A stretch of DNA of 64,000 nt from Lytechinus pictus. Taxonomy: Eukaryota > Echinodermata > Echinoidea > Temnopleuroida > Toxopneustidae. The DNA is taken from the NCBI RefSeq assembly GCF_037042905.1, contig NC_087247.1, positions 45,706,420 to 45,770,419 on the forward strand. The letters run 5' to 3'. Made by a program: the position numbers and the translations under genes. The notes under the pieces were generated by a model. That model did no database searches. It was given only the letters and a program-made list of their open reading frames with translations, and was not told the DNA's origin. Positions 1 through 11,704 of this stretch are shown piece by piece; the first letter of the stretch is position 1, and every line of letters starts with the position of its first letter.

Positions 1-330
1 AGAGCTAATTTCTTTACAGTGCACGTCTTTTGGGGTGCAGCATTGTTTTAGTAGTTAATCACAATCAACGACATTTGTTTACGTTTTGTAAGAAACGGGG
101 CGGGGTTTGCACACGTGCTCCTGAAGCACGTGCAGTTTGTTGTGTACTAACAATACGCGCTCCTCGCAAGGGCGCGCGCCGTTTTATGGATGCGCTTGTT
201 GTGGGCGGTCCCTGGATAAATAGAGGCGGGGCCATAGACGGGACAATATCAGTGGGCGGGTCATATTCCCTTGTTTACAGCAATTTCGCTCACGCTCAGC
301 TTATAGAAATATGTAGAAATTTCGAACATG
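1..330. promoter_or_regulatory. CpG- and GC-box-rich promoter-like stretch
   Basis: This segment is much richer in CpG than the sequence that follows. It carries three GC-box-like sites (GGGCGG at about 203, GGCGGGGCC at about 224, GGGCGGG at about 254) and a TATA-like ATAAATA at 216-222. Two CACGTG-type E-boxes near 113 and 128 sit in an inverted repeat. No conserved coding exon follows on the plus strand, so this could be the promoter of a gene reading leftward out of the window, or part of a repeat. Promoter function is inferred from base composition and motifs only. Confidence 0.25.
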
Positions 331-1014
331 GGTGATTCTTGGCAGGCATATCTTAGTCCTCTTTCCCCCTTTACTGTATTTAGACTACATTTGAAATTCG
401 CATTTATTAATATCCACAGAAAATTAAAAAAAATAATTACATAGTACACATTTCTTGCATAGAATAACTGAGAAAAGTATACAGAACAACATTGTTTTTT
501 TCACGCAAAAATTTGTAATACACAATATGATATTCATATAGGTGCACGAAGGTATGTGTAAATAGTGATATCCACCGAAAAGCATTGATTTGGGAGAGAA
601 AAGTGGCAATTATACCAATGGAGAAGTGGGGGGGGGGGGCAATCTCACATATCGATTATAAAGTCTGTCTATGCAGTTTTCTTTGGGGGCTACGCTATTT
701 CAATTAGTTTTCTTTATTTACTATTTTCATTTACACCTTTTTTTTTGCAAGAAGCTTATTTGGTTGCTGGGCTGTTATAATGTCATCTCATTTTTAGTGT
801 TAGGTAATATAATCACATTGAATATCATTGGCGGCGGGAGCATCAAAATTTAGGGGGGAGGGAAATAATATTTTCATCCACATTTTTCCCAGTCGGCTGC
901 TAAAAGCTTTTTTTGTTTTTTGATTAAGGGGTAGTCCCCACTAAAGTCCGAAATTTTAAGTACATCTTAGTTTGTTTTGTTTTCTTTTCTTGCAAACAAG
1001 ATTAGATGTTTCTA
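331..1014. other. No gene seen
   Basis: AT-rich sequence with a poly-G tract near 630-640. The only open frames are short and low in complexity. Nothing recognisable. Confidence 0.5.
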
Positions 1015-1725
1015 AAGCCTAAATTAATGATGCGATTGAGAAGCGCGAGCTGAAAGTTTTTGATGATTTTACCTTAAAAAATGAACAGTTTACAGGGGCC
1101 GCGGAACGATTTGCAAAAAAAATAAAAATCAGATGGTAATTTTGTACACGGTTTTCTAAAAAAAAAAAGGGGGGGCTGAAGCCCGTCCAGCCCCCTCCCC
1201 CACCACCCCGATTCCGCAGCTCCTGGTTTAAGCACGATTTTGATAAAGAACAAAATATAGGGCTTATACGAGCGCGAAGCGCGAGCTAAGCTTTTATTTT
1301 GAGATTTAGACCTTGAAGCGGGACTTTGTTATCACTTTTGGTAATAAGATAGCGAGCGCAAAGCGCGAGCTGACATTTTTTAGATTAATAACTTAAGACA
1401 GGCGGAACATTCCATACACTTTTTGTAATCATGAAAATGATATGTATCTTCCTGAATATTATCATATGCTAATCTTAAACAAGTTTTTGAATTTATAACA
1501 ATCTGTATAACTTGATAACCAATTAATACAGTAATTCGAGTGCAAAGTGAGAGCTGAAATTTCTGATAATTGATCCGATAGAGAACCTTTTAAGCACATT
1601 AAGACCCTAAAACACAACATCCTATTTACTATTGGTAATCATAAACATGATATGTATTTATTCGGGGTGCTGATGTAAATTTGAATAGAAAAAACGGTTT
1701 TCACAAACTGGAGATCAAGATTTAA

Positions 1726-1860
1726 TTGGTCCCGAGACATTTGAAAAGCAAAAAAAAAAGTTTTCACTACAAAATGTGGGTAAAATTAGTAACGAGAAAT
1801 TTGAAAAGCAAAAAAAGGGGGGTTCATTACAAAATGAAGGTCATTTTTAAATCATTTTTG
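1726..1860 (+). repeat. 60-bp tandem duplication
   Basis: The segment containing 'ttgaaaagcaaaaaa' at 1741 recurs at 1801, exactly 60 bp later, followed in both copies by a 'ttcactacaaaatg' or 'ttcattacaaaatg' segment. The short open frame across it is an accident of the repeat. Confidence 0.7.
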
Positions 1861-2044
1861 CACATCTTCCAGAATACCTGGGGGTGCTGCCTATGGAGAA
1901 TAATGCCACAGCACCCCCGCTTCCCAGGGTCATTATGTATATAAATCAAGAATTATAGCAAGCGCGAAGTTTTAGATATTTCGACCTGAAAAGGGGAAAG
2001 GTTTAAACAAGTTTTCGATAGGAACAAACAAACTATAAAAAAAA

Positions 2045-2245
2045 AATAATTAAAAAAAACACGTTGTTTAAGCCTGACACTCGAACAACAAGTTGTTAAA
2101 AATTTTTCGTAATATTCTAAACTTTTTAAACAAGTTGTTTAAAAAGTTTAACAATTACACAAAGTTTAAACAACTTGCTTAAAAGTTTAAACAGTAGTTG
2201 TTAGAATGACGGGCTTAAACAACGTGCTTAAAAATTTCAAACAGC
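2045..2245. repeat. Cluster of GTTTAAACAACTTG-type near-palindromes
   Basis: Variants of 'acaacttgtttaaa' and 'gtttaaacaacttg' occur at least six times in both orientations within 200 bp, making a locally palindromic AT-rich patch inside the larger degenerate array. Confidence 0.6.
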
Positions 2246-3220
2246 GTTTTTACAGTTAAGTATGCAAGCCCGAGGCGTGATCTGAGATTTTTTTTAATGT
2301 AGATCTTAAAAGGGACATTCTACGGTAATCACATTTGGCAATCACGAAGAGCTGAATTTTTTATAATATTTTGACATGAAAACCTAGACAGTTTCAGCAT
2401 GCTTTTATAAATAACAAAGTATACGAACGCGAAGCACGAGCTGAGAATTCTTTCAGATTTAAACCTTGAAACCGGAATTTCTAACCACTTTTGGTAATCA
2501 TAAACATTATGTATATAGCGAGCGCTAAGCGCGAGCTGATATTTATTTAGATTAAGACCTTACAACGGAAATTCTATACACTTTTTGTAATCATGAAATG
2601 ACGAGTATCTTCCTAAATAAATGATGCGAGCGCAAAGCGCGAGCTGATTTTTTTAATTATTATTCCAATCTCAAACACGTTTTTAAATTTAAGTACAAAC
2701 TGTGTATCTTAACAAACAATAAATATAAGCGCAAAGCGATAGATTAAATATTTTCCTTTAAGCACTTTTAAACATCTATCTAATTGTGAAAAAGACATAT
2801 TTACATATCTTACTAAATGAATAATGCGAGCGAGAAGCGCGAGCTGAATTTTTTTTTTTTTTTTTTTTTTGGGGGGGGCAAAATAGACATATAAAGTGTA
2901 ATATTCTCTGCAGTATTTAACAGGAAGCGTATGTGACTTAAGCGTGTATGATTATACTGATTTGGAAAGGGGACTGTTTGCTGTAATTCATGAAGAGAAT
3001 CCGTATCTCACTAAATTTGCATGTCAAATAATGTGAGCGTGGAGCGCAAGCTGATTTTTTTTATATTCAGTACTTCTTGGTAATCATGAACAGAATGCAG
3101 ACCTTTTTCAAACAAAATAATAAAAACTCGAATCTCGAGACATTTGAAGCTCGTTATCCTCGTGAGCAGATTATTTCCCTGAACACGGAATGCGAGCGCG
3201 AACCGCGAGCGAAAGTTTTA

Positions 3221-3757
3221 TTTTTATGTAATGACCCGATTTTTTTTTCATTTTCCAATTATTCCTTTTCCCTTATTTCATTCACATTTTTCTTCTTGTC
3301 TTGCTCTAATTTTTCTCTTCTTCCGTTTTCCCCTTCCTTTTCTTCTTCGCGTAGTGCAAAACCCGCGGCGGTTGGGTCCAGGGAGCAAAGCCCCAGCAGC
3401 TCCACAATTCTGATATTCCAGTGGACATTTTGTACCAAAAAAAATATTTATTTGAAATCAACATTCTAACATTGTCAAGTTCATCTCATAAGAATAATAT
3501 TTGTTGAAAGATATAAGATCCGGCAGCATGTGGGGAAAGCGGGGGGGGGGGGGGAGCGTTTTTTTCTTATAGATATAATGGAAAATTAGGGATTTTAGGA
3601 AAAAAGATGAGGAAATGCGAGCTAGCGCAGAAAGTGAGATTGAAAACTTAGGGGCAGTTTCAGATTCAAATTCTATTTTATTCTAGCCTTTTCACTACTA
3701 AGTGTATTCGTCATATTTATTATAACATTGCATTATGAAGGGTAAACAAATTCCCGA
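3221..3757. other. No gene seen; pyrimidine-rich stretch and poly-G
   Basis: The first 130 bp are strongly T- and C-rich and give Phe/Ser/Leu-rich frames that look like low-complexity artefacts. A G run lies at about 3541-3554. No conserved protein is visible. Confidence 0.5.
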
Positions 3758-3813
3758 AATAGTAGTAGTAATAGTAGTAGTAGTGGTAGTAATTGGTAGT
3801 AGTGGTAGTAGTG

Positions 3814-3877
<64 letters not shown>

Positions 3878-3990
3878 CAGCAGCAGTAGTAGTAGTATAG
3901 TGTAGTAGTAGAAGTAATAGTAGCAGTACTACATGTATAGTAGTAGTAGTAGTAGTATATAGTAGTAGTAATAATAATAATAATAATGAT
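3758..3990. repeat. (TAG)n trinucleotide microsatellite
   Basis: A long, slightly interrupted run of agt/tag triplets, grading into aat near 3970. The poly-Tyr, poly-Thr and poly-Leu open frames on the minus strand are translations of this repeat, not genes. Confidence 0.95.
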
Positions 3991-4144
3991 AATAATAACA
4001 ATACTAAATAATAAAACTAACTTGAGTGTTGTGCGCGTTACAAGCAGCGCCTCATTATTATTATCAGTAAATGGTGATGATTTTACATGATTGCTAAGAA
4101 AGCATGAATGCTTGTAAGTAAGCAATCAGAGGACCAATGACTAA

Positions 4145-4267
4145 ATTTCCTCTTCGAGGGACCTGGTAATGAGGATTAATGCCTTACCAAAGGGCACTAG
4201 TGCACCAAGTGGGAATCGAACCCGGGTCACCGGAAACTCCCGCTCAACCGACTGAGCTGTCGCGCCC
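4145..4267 (-). repeat. tRNA-derived SINE fragment
   Basis: Read on the minus strand, the element begins GGGCGCGACAGCTCAGTCGG (A-box-like) and has a B-box-like GGGTTCGATTCCC about 40 bp downstream, followed by a unique SINE body containing 'cctttggtaaggcatta'. The tRNA-like head at the end of a longer repeat marks a SINE and not a functional tRNA gene; no complete acceptor stem is visible. Confidence 0.75.
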
Positions 4268-4370
4268 AGTAGTAGTTGTAGTATAGTATAATTATTATTA
4301 TTATCATTATTATTATCATTATTATTATTAATATTAGTATTATTATTATCATCATCATCGTCATCATTAT
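4268..4370. repeat. (ATT)n/(ATC)n microsatellite
   Basis: Runs of att and atc triplets adjacent to the head of the SINE at 4145-4267, continuing the microsatellite-rich patch that surrounds it. Confidence 0.85.
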
Positions 4371-6056
4371 TGTCCCCTTTGACCCCCCCCCCCTTCCCGT
4401 TTCCACACCTTACGAGACGGCCGTGGGTCTTACACTCCGATCTACTACCGCTGTCAATTATATTCTCAATCGGAAACAGGGAGGGGATAATAGAGAGAAA
4501 GAGAATATTATATCTCCGAAGACAAAGGTGCACTTTGTGCGAACTGTTCGGTACAAGTGGGTCGTGTGCAACTCTAAATTACACAAATGACGCGATTACA
4601 CGGAGATCAACAGTCTTCGAATCATCTTCATGGATTGCCCGCTGTCAACCGCCTCTCAGCCAATCACGCCGCAGTATCAATAAACGTCATGATACATTTG
4701 CTTAGCTCATTAGCATATCTGGAGGTAAAAAACACCTAGATTGGGCAGGGCTCATTTTCATAGCGATATTTCGGAGATGCCTGTTTTTCCGGTAAGATTG
4801 TATCTCATTCGTTTACAGGACATAAAAGCGCTTCATATTATAGTCCCCGCAGGTCAGGCGGAGGGATAAAATGCATTGCACTTACCTATCAAGATCACGG
4901 ACGTTGTTTATTCCTTCTTGAAAGAAAGAAAAAAGATCGGTCTTAAAAAAACACACGTTGTAATCATGGCTTCAGATGCTTACTTGTTAATCGGAATAAG
5001 ATTATTAAGTGGAATTCACAAAAATAGATGTACATTATGAACTATAATTACGTATAGGTACAAGACAGTCATCCTAATAATCACTTTATTCATCTTCATC
5101 ATCGTTGCCATCATCAGGCAATCAAAACATAGAACAATGACGTTTATGAAGCTCATCAATTAACTTTTGGTATTCATTACATCATGCCAACAATCGTATT
5201 TACTACCACCGTTGTAGATCATCAGTCATACATCAGCAACATCACCACGTACTGCCATCTTTTTACCATGTGTGAAAACGCTTCTTTGTAATATTGAAAC
5301 AACAAAAAATTAAGATTTTGTTATTCGACGCTTGCAGTCTGAGGGTTTAATTGCCTTTTGAATTTACAATCGATATTCTAAAACTTATAAATTGGACATA
5401 CAAGAAGAAGATCAATTAATGATTTTAATTGGAAATACAAATTAAGTCAATTCAGCGAAAATGTGAGCTTTGTGTATAAAGATTGTATCAGATATGCAGT
5501 AAGGATTATTAGGGTACAGGTATAGGTTGCAGTAATAGAGAAACAAGAAAACTTTAAAAGTTTTAATATGTGATATAAGTATTTTTAAACATAAGAGGAA
5601 GGGATGATTGGCAAATAGCAAAAATGTCAGATCACTTACAAAACCAAAAATCCGCTTGCGCTTTCCCACACAGACTCTATACAAACATGATATACATCCA
5701 GTATTGATTGGTGGATGGATTATCTTATTTCCGTGCAACAATTGAACGTACAACATAAAAAGAATTAATAATATTTCATGGTAAAATAATAATAGTCATT
5801 GTATGGGAGGCCAGTCATATACATTATTAGGCCTACATGGCACTTAAACTCAGCCAATCAACATCAGAGAAAGATGTCAGATCTGACAACTTGTCGGATG
5901 AAAATGTTGATGAAACACTCCCCAGGTATAAATATTACAAAGTTACGCTCGCGTGTCGCGCTCGCATTTTTGTTTAACATTGATTTTTTTCTTTAAAAGA
6001 CGCGTCTTTTTTTTTTCTTCAGTGCCATGTATATCATATTCACGATTACATAAGGG
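4371..6056. other. No gene seen
   Basis: A poly-C run is followed by moderately complex sequence; a CCAAT motif lies near 4660. The open frames are short, unrecognised and not bounded by convincing splice sites. CAT-rich patches occur near 5090-5260. Confidence 0.4.
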
Positions 6057-6626
6057 TTAAAAGACGAATCCACCCAAACAAAAAATTGACGTGAATAAAA
6101 AGAGAAAAATCAAATTATATAACACTGAAAATTTCATCAAAATCGGATGTAAAATAAGAAAGTTACATTTTCAAATTTCGCTTAATTTCACAAAACAGTT
6201 ATATGCACATAATGGGACTGATAACGTCACCCACTCACTATTTCTTTTGTATTTTATTATATGACATATGAAATATTCTAATTTTCTCCCCATTGTCCTT
6301 TGAAACAAAGTTTAATTTTAAATGTGGTATCACCATTGTTTTAATATTTTATGGTCAGTCAAGTTGGTCAATGTTTAAATTGAAATAATGTGTAATTCAA
6401 ACAATAAAAACAAAGGAAATAGTGAGTGAGGGAGATTATTGACTCTCTCATTTGCATTCCGACCAGGATGTGCATATAACTGTTATGTGAAAAATAAGCA
6501 AAACTTTAACATGTCATAACTTTCTTATTTCACATCCGCTTTTGATGAAATTTTCAGTGTTATGCTTGTTTGATATTTCTCTATTGATTCAAATCAACAT
6601 TTTTCTGGGGTGGACTTGACCTTTAA
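6057..6626. mobile_element. TTAA-flanked inverted-repeat element, family A copy 1
   Basis: The left end reads TTAAAAGACGAATCCACCC and the right end is the near-complement GGGTGGACTTGACCTTTAA. Inversion extends inward for roughly 190 bp: the arms share 'gaaaattttcatcaaaatcgg'-type sequence, complementary to 'cgcttttgatgaaattttc' on the other side. TTAA at both borders is the target site of piggyBac-type transposons, so this looks like a non-autonomous MITE. Related copies lie at 33903-34497 and 34681-35011. Confidence 0.8.
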
Positions 6627-7197
6627 AATGTCCTTTCCAATTTTCCAGGTAAGTATATAAAATCATTTCAGTTCGCGCTTATCACTATAACACTGTCATC
6701 ATCTTCAGCATCATTATTAATATCATGATCAGCATCACCATCACCATGCGCGGTCATGCACCATTTTATCATGAGCACATCACCTTTATCACTACTAATA
6801 TCTATGCAGGATCTTAATCATCAGATCAAATTACCATCGTTCTCATCATTGCTGTCAACGTCTGGTCATAGTCATTTCTATTATGATCATCATTGTCCGA
6901 TTTTGAAAATTTTCGGAATGTTCTGAAATATATTTTGTGCCCCAATTTGACCTTAATTGACCTTTGCATGACTTACACATGTTTTGCATGTTTTGAGTGC
7001 CTGGCGATCAATATATTTGCATTGAAAATAGCTATAATTTTGATACCAAACATGATATGTTTATTTTGTAAAATAGAAATATTATATTTCGGAGGAACAT
7101 GAAAAATGGGCCTGGCTTATAACGTCACCCTTCGGATTTTCTTTTAAGTAGATACCCTATACTTCCGCTATGAGAGAAAAAAATATGCATACCAACT
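6627..7197. other. No gene seen; CAT-rich sequence
   Basis: Imperfect tca/atc triplets between about 6690 and 6900, then unremarkable AT-rich sequence. Confidence 0.5.
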
Positions 7198-7575
7198 TGA
7201 CGGTCAATTTATTTATTTATTTATTCATTCAATTATTTATTTATTTATCTATTTATTTATTCATCTATTTTTTTTTGGGGGGGAGGGGCTAAGAAAAATA
7301 TAATGTAGGTAATATTTATATGAATGATATTGGCTATCATAATGTGGTATAATTATGTCTACATGTACATTATTATGTTGCATTCATCTTACAAATATCG
7401 CATGAGTCATGGATCACACGCAGAGGAATGCAATATAAATGAGAACTGTATGCCTTGTATCTAATATAGTTTACCAATAAAGAAAATAAGAACCAAGTTC
7501 ATTATATGGTGTATCCCTTACTGAAAGATAAAAAGAGAATTGAAGATTTATCATATCTTAATGAATGATACATCT
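7198..7575 (+). repeat. Interspersed repeat, copy 1 (partner at 27835-28170)
   Basis: An (ATTT)n run and a T/G-rich tract lead into about 300 bp that closely match 27835-28170 in the same orientation. Shared segments include 'tatatgaatgatattgg', 'gcattcatctt', 'gcaatataaatgaga' and 'atggtgtatcccttactga'. No terminal inverted repeat or coding frame was found; family unknown. Confidence 0.7.
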
Positions 7576-9631
7576 TTGTATCTTTATTAATCTATCTATT
7601 TTGGCGCTTAGTGGAGTAATGCTCTCAATTTTCCGAATTTTACGATGTCAAAACCAAATACAAGAGAGAATGAACAAAGACAATTTGAAATGAAAGAAAA
7701 CAGAGCTCATGTTTTGAGCAAGTTATCACTCAGCACCATTTTTAAGTATCGTGGTATCAAACAAACATCGTTTGTTCATTTATATACTGTATTTATTATC
7801 TTTCTAGCATTCTTATTTTCCAAATGATTTCAATTTTTTCATCGTGATCCAACGTATCAGAATTGCTTTAAAATCACAAACACCGCTTGTCCATATATTT
7901 TTAGTATATTTCAAAACATAACATGATCATGATGATCCGACTTGTTGTTGAAAACATCCATTATGACATTAAAGTTTCTCATTGGTGGCAAAACAGTATT
8001 TAGTGTGTCATCATTTAAGATTCAAAATGACACTTCAATTACACGAATAGTCAACTTTCCCTGTTATAGAACAATGTAAAGCAGTAGGAAAAATAAAAAC
8101 CACATCGCAAGATTATCATGTTTTGTAATATCGATATTTGGGGACTGAATAAAGAGGTTTGCATGGCCCTGGGAAGCGGGAGTGCTGCGTATGTTTTTTA
8201 CCATAGGCAGCATCCCCTAGAAAAAAAAGGTGACAAGCACACACAAAAAGGTCATTGCTCCAAAACCACGGATATATGGGAGCAATAATCTGGTTTTTTT
8301 TTTCCCCTTTAGTTGATTACTTTGCCTTCTGAATTTTATTTCAATTAACTAAAATTATTCCATATCGGCTGTGGATCGTGACCAGTTAAATCACGAATTT
8401 GGTATGGAAGATTTGTGTTAAAATCATTTGAAATTTCGTTATATGTTAATGATTTAAAAATCCCTGTTATTTTGTATTGCTTTTTTTTCTTTTTCAAGGA
8501 AGGGAAAGTGAAATTGAAGTGATGTGATAATAAAAAAAGCTTCAACAAAAAATCAGTACTGAAAAGAAGAGTAGGAAGAGGAACTTGAAGTAGAATTATA
8601 ATAAGATGGGCCAAAAGAAAATGAAAGAAAATTACAAAGGATTAATTAAATCTTATAATGTAAGTTCCCCTCCCCTGAAAACGGAGGAGATAGAACCTCA
8701 GAAGTTTCTAATTAATATCCATTGACCACAGGCATGCATTTGTAATCATTCAGATAATAAATCTATGAATATTTCTTGTTTTGACGGCGTGATGTTATTC
8801 AGAGCCGGTATTTCGCGAAGACTGCGAGAGGTATGGCTCTGACATTGGTTCCGACTCAGAGCAAGACTTAAGGTATATATAGCGTCACCTATAGTTTGTT
8901 CTGATTCACAACACCTCACGATGGTAAAAAAAATCAATATAAAAGATTTGTTCATTAAACATTTATGTAACCGATTATTCAACATTTCATTGATTAATAT
9001 TATCTGTAAATGTAACAGAATTTACAAAGTACTATCAAGCGCTGATATTCTTGTTAAAGTAATGCAAATGAAAAGCACGTTTGTCTAACATTTATTTTGA
9101 AAGCAGACAGCCCGAAGCAAATTCAGACAAGCAAATGAAACGGGTAAAACTTTCTCCTTTACGGGGACCTATTAACGCTTATCAGTTTGGGACAAAATAT
9201 AATTGAAATCTAAAAAAAATGTTTTCCAAAATATGTTTCTTATGAAGTTTTGGTAATTTATTTATTGGCATATACACTTATAAATCCTGTAAAAGTGAAT
9301 CCAACTCGATTAAATATTTAAAACATTTATGATGTGGAGGATATAAAAGAATGTGCTTTAAGATTTTACATTAAACATTTTATCATCGGGTGTTTGATAT
9401 TGATAAGATATGTGCATATTGTCTCTTCTTTTTTTTCCATATATGAAACTACTTCAGAATCATGGAATGGGCAAAAAAAATCCATAGAAACTCTGTCTGT
9501 AGTTTTCCATTATCCAATCACTTATCATCACTACAAATGTAAGATAATTAAGTGCTCAAATGCGCTTAATAATGAAAAATTGGGAATATGACCAGTGCAG
9601 CCATTACAGTGTGACTCTAATTGTCTATAAT
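7576..9631. other. No gene seen
   Basis: AT-rich sequence with only short unrecognised open frames on both strands. A short segment at 8169-8220 is the reverse complement of a hairpin-like segment at 1876-1930. Confidence 0.45.
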
Positions 9632-9956
9632 GTGGAGGAGCCGTGGCGTAGTGGTTCTGACTCTCGCCTTGTAAACAGAGGGTCATGTGTTCGAATCCCA
9701 CTGCCGTCTGGCGTCCTTCGGTAAGGCGTTATTCCACACTTTGCTAATCTTGACCCAGGTGCTAAATAGGTACCCAGTACTGTGTGCGTCTCACCGGCGA
9801 CTGACTGGAATACTCCCTAGGGAGTGGAGGATGTGCACACATTGTGTGCGGGAATGAGTGATTGAATCCCATGACCGGGTAATAACATATCTGTAAAGCT
9901 CTTAGACACGTCGTTCCGATGTATTAAGCGCTATATAAAAGCAGATTATTATTATA
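9632..9956 (+). repeat. tRNA-derived SINE
   Basis: The head carries an A-box-like TGGCGTAGTGGTTCTGAC (about 9642-9659) and a B-box-like GTGTTCGAATCCC (about 9687-9699). The body contains 'cttcggtaaggcgtta' and 'acccaggtgctaaatagg'. The 3' end reads 'gcgctatataaaagc' followed by an ATT-repeat tail, typical of invertebrate SINEs copied by LINE machinery. It is about 325 bp and appears full length. Confidence 0.85.
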
Positions 9957-10440
9957 AACATTGAATTCAGTTGAAGTAAATTGAAAGTTTTGACATGCAA
10001 AGAAAATTCTCAGCAAAACTAACTGCCCCCCTTAAAAAGGGAAAAGGCATCACTCACACAAATGGTGTTTATCTGCTAACAAAATATCTGACAATCCAAT
10101 TATCTTTCCTGTAAAGACATTTCATTAGAGAAGTGGAGGGGGGTTGGACATGTGCCTTCTATAAGTAATCTCAATCTCCACCTAAATATCTTTGAACTTT
10201 TCACTCCCCCACCTACTCCCCAATTGCCTTGTATTTTTTCTTTCCCCATACCTATATTTCTAACACCACTCTCTCACCTGTTATGTACTCTTTATATCCT
10301 GGTTTGCCTCTTCCCCCCTCTCTCAACACTGTAAATTATTAAACAATGTTGTATTGACAGAAGTTCTTGTGGCTATAAATACTGGTTCAACTTCATATCA
10401 ATTTGCCACATAATAACAATGATGATGACGACGACAATGA
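9957..10440. other. No gene seen
   Basis: C- and T-rich stretch near 10180-10320, otherwise AT-rich; no recognisable coding sequence. Confidence 0.5.
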
Positions 10441-11400
10441 TGATAATAATAATAATAAAGCAATATTGACTGGCCTCGGGGCGATACGACATATATCACC
10501 CAAACTAGATTTATATCGCCCGGGTCGTAGACGAGGGTGTGCAGTATCCAGCATTGTCTCAACTTGATTAACATTGTGACGTATAGCACTGCACGGTTCA
10601 AGGACGCGTAAAAAAACCCGCGTAGAATACCCGGATGTTGGCTTTGTCTTATTGACCGCTACATTTCCATATATTTTCTCATTGACTTTCCTGAGCTGGC
10701 AATAAATTGGGTCCATGGATAAACAATTGTAAACTTATTGACCGACCGTTTGATCACAGTCATAAGCAGGCAATAATGTATTAAAGTTGCCCTGTTCAGA
10801 TGTCTGATATGGTTAATAATAAAGCAATATTGACTGGCCTCGGGGCGATACGACATATATCGCCCAAACTAGATTTATATCGGCCGAGTCGTAGACGAGG
10901 GTGGTATCAATTTAGTGAGGGCGATATATGTCCTTTCGCCCCCAGGCCAGTCAATATTGCTATTATTAACCAAATCAGACATCTAGAGCAAAAATCGTTA
11001 AAATTTAGATATTTTAAATTTTTAGAATGAGAATCTAGTTTATCATGTTGAGCAGACTGGGCCTCTGAACTTTACCATCGTGACGTAATTGAAATGACGC
11101 GTCCCTGGCCTAGGGACGCAGTATCCAGCGTTGTCTCAACTTGATTACCATTATGACGTATAGCACTGCGCGGTTCAAGGACGCGTGCAAAAACGCGTAG
11201 AATACCCGGATATTAGCGCTGCCTTTTATTGCCCGCTACATTTCCACGCATTTTCTCATTGACTTTCCTGAGCGGGCAATAAATTGGGCCCGTGGATAAA
11301 CAATTGGAATTTTATTGACCGGCCATTTGATCCCAGTCTTAAGCAGGCAACAATGTTTTAAAGTTGCCCTGCTCAGATGTCTGATACGGTTAATAATAAT
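10441..11400. repeat. Composite repeat with two ~280-bp units and an embedded inverted repeat
   Basis: A unit at 10543-10825 recurs at 11116-11398 in the same orientation; both start 'gcagtatccagc' and end 'tcagatgtctgata'. Between them, 10798-10984 is an inverted repeat whose roughly 65-bp arms read 'agatgtctgatatggttaat' and its complement and enclose 'caatattgactggcc' in both orientations. A further copy of the 'caatattgactggcctcggg' segment is at about 10460. The open frames here fall in the repeat and are not genes. Confidence 0.75.
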
Positions 11401-11477
11401 AAATAACATCATATTTTACCCAGGGCAGTCACTTCAGTTCCGAAAAACTGTTCTCCCATCAGGCCCTGCTTAACATG

Positions 11478-11704
11478 ATTATGTTATTATTACCATGCAG
11501 GGCTTTAGCACAGCTACCTTGATCACGCACTCGAGCATTTGAGGAACTTCTTCCTATACTGGGTACCCATTCACCTCACCTGGGTCGAGTGCAGCACAAT
11601 GTGGGTAAATGTCTTACTGAAGGAAAACACGCCATGGCTTGGAAACGAACCCACATCCCTCAGATTGAAAGACAAGTCATAACCACTAGACCACAATGCC
11701 CCCA
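11478..11704 (-). repeat. tRNA-derived SINE
   Basis: On the minus strand it begins GGGGGCATTGTGGTCTAGTG (A-box-like) and carries a B-box-like GGGTTCGTTTCC, then a body with 'cccaggtgaggtgaatgg' that is shared with the SINE at 49685-49975. An att-rich tail lies at the low-coordinate end. Confidence 0.8.

Larger units (their letters stand above)
1015..3220. repeat. Degenerate array with GCGAGCGCGAAGCGCGAGC core
   Basis: A core close to GCGAGCGCGAAGCGCGAGCTG recurs near 1030, 1270, 1350, 1530, 1960, 2270, 2425, 2518, 2626, 2735, 2825, 3032 and 3190. Each is followed by a T-rich run, a 'ttagaccttgaa' segment and a 'ttttggtaatcatgaa' segment. The best-preserved spacing is about 95-110 bp. The core can fold on itself (GCGC-GAA-GCGC). 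The same core recurs inside the transposon-like blocks at 39951-42496 and 60150-60593, so this is probably the decayed interior of a mobile element rather than a simple satellite. Confidence 0.7.

Noticed and set aside
3720..4125. Two overlapping minus-strand frames of Leu/Thr/Tyr repeats
   Set aside because: They are translations of the TAG/AAT microsatellite; all frames of such a repeat are open.
4370..4705. 111-codon frame following a CT-rich tract
   Set aside because: Pro/Arg-rich translation of low-complexity sequence, with no recognisable domain and no splice or promoter support.
8746..8985. 79-codon minus-strand frame near a TATA-like word
   Set aside because: No recognisable domain, biased AT-rich composition, and no splice or conservation support.
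9632..9700. Possible tRNA gene
   Set aside because: A- and B-box-like motifs are present, but the sequence continues into a shared SINE body with an ATT tail and no proper acceptor stem is visible. The same applies to the other four tRNA-like heads (4145, 11478, 23700, 49685).
10393..10716. 107-codon minus-strand frame
   Set aside because: Overlaps the duplicated unit of the composite repeat, and the second copy does not preserve the frame.
10800..11400. CRISPR-like pattern of spaced repeats
   Set aside because: Repeats are few, long, unequal and in both orientations within a eukaryotic genome; this is a composite transposon-like repeat.
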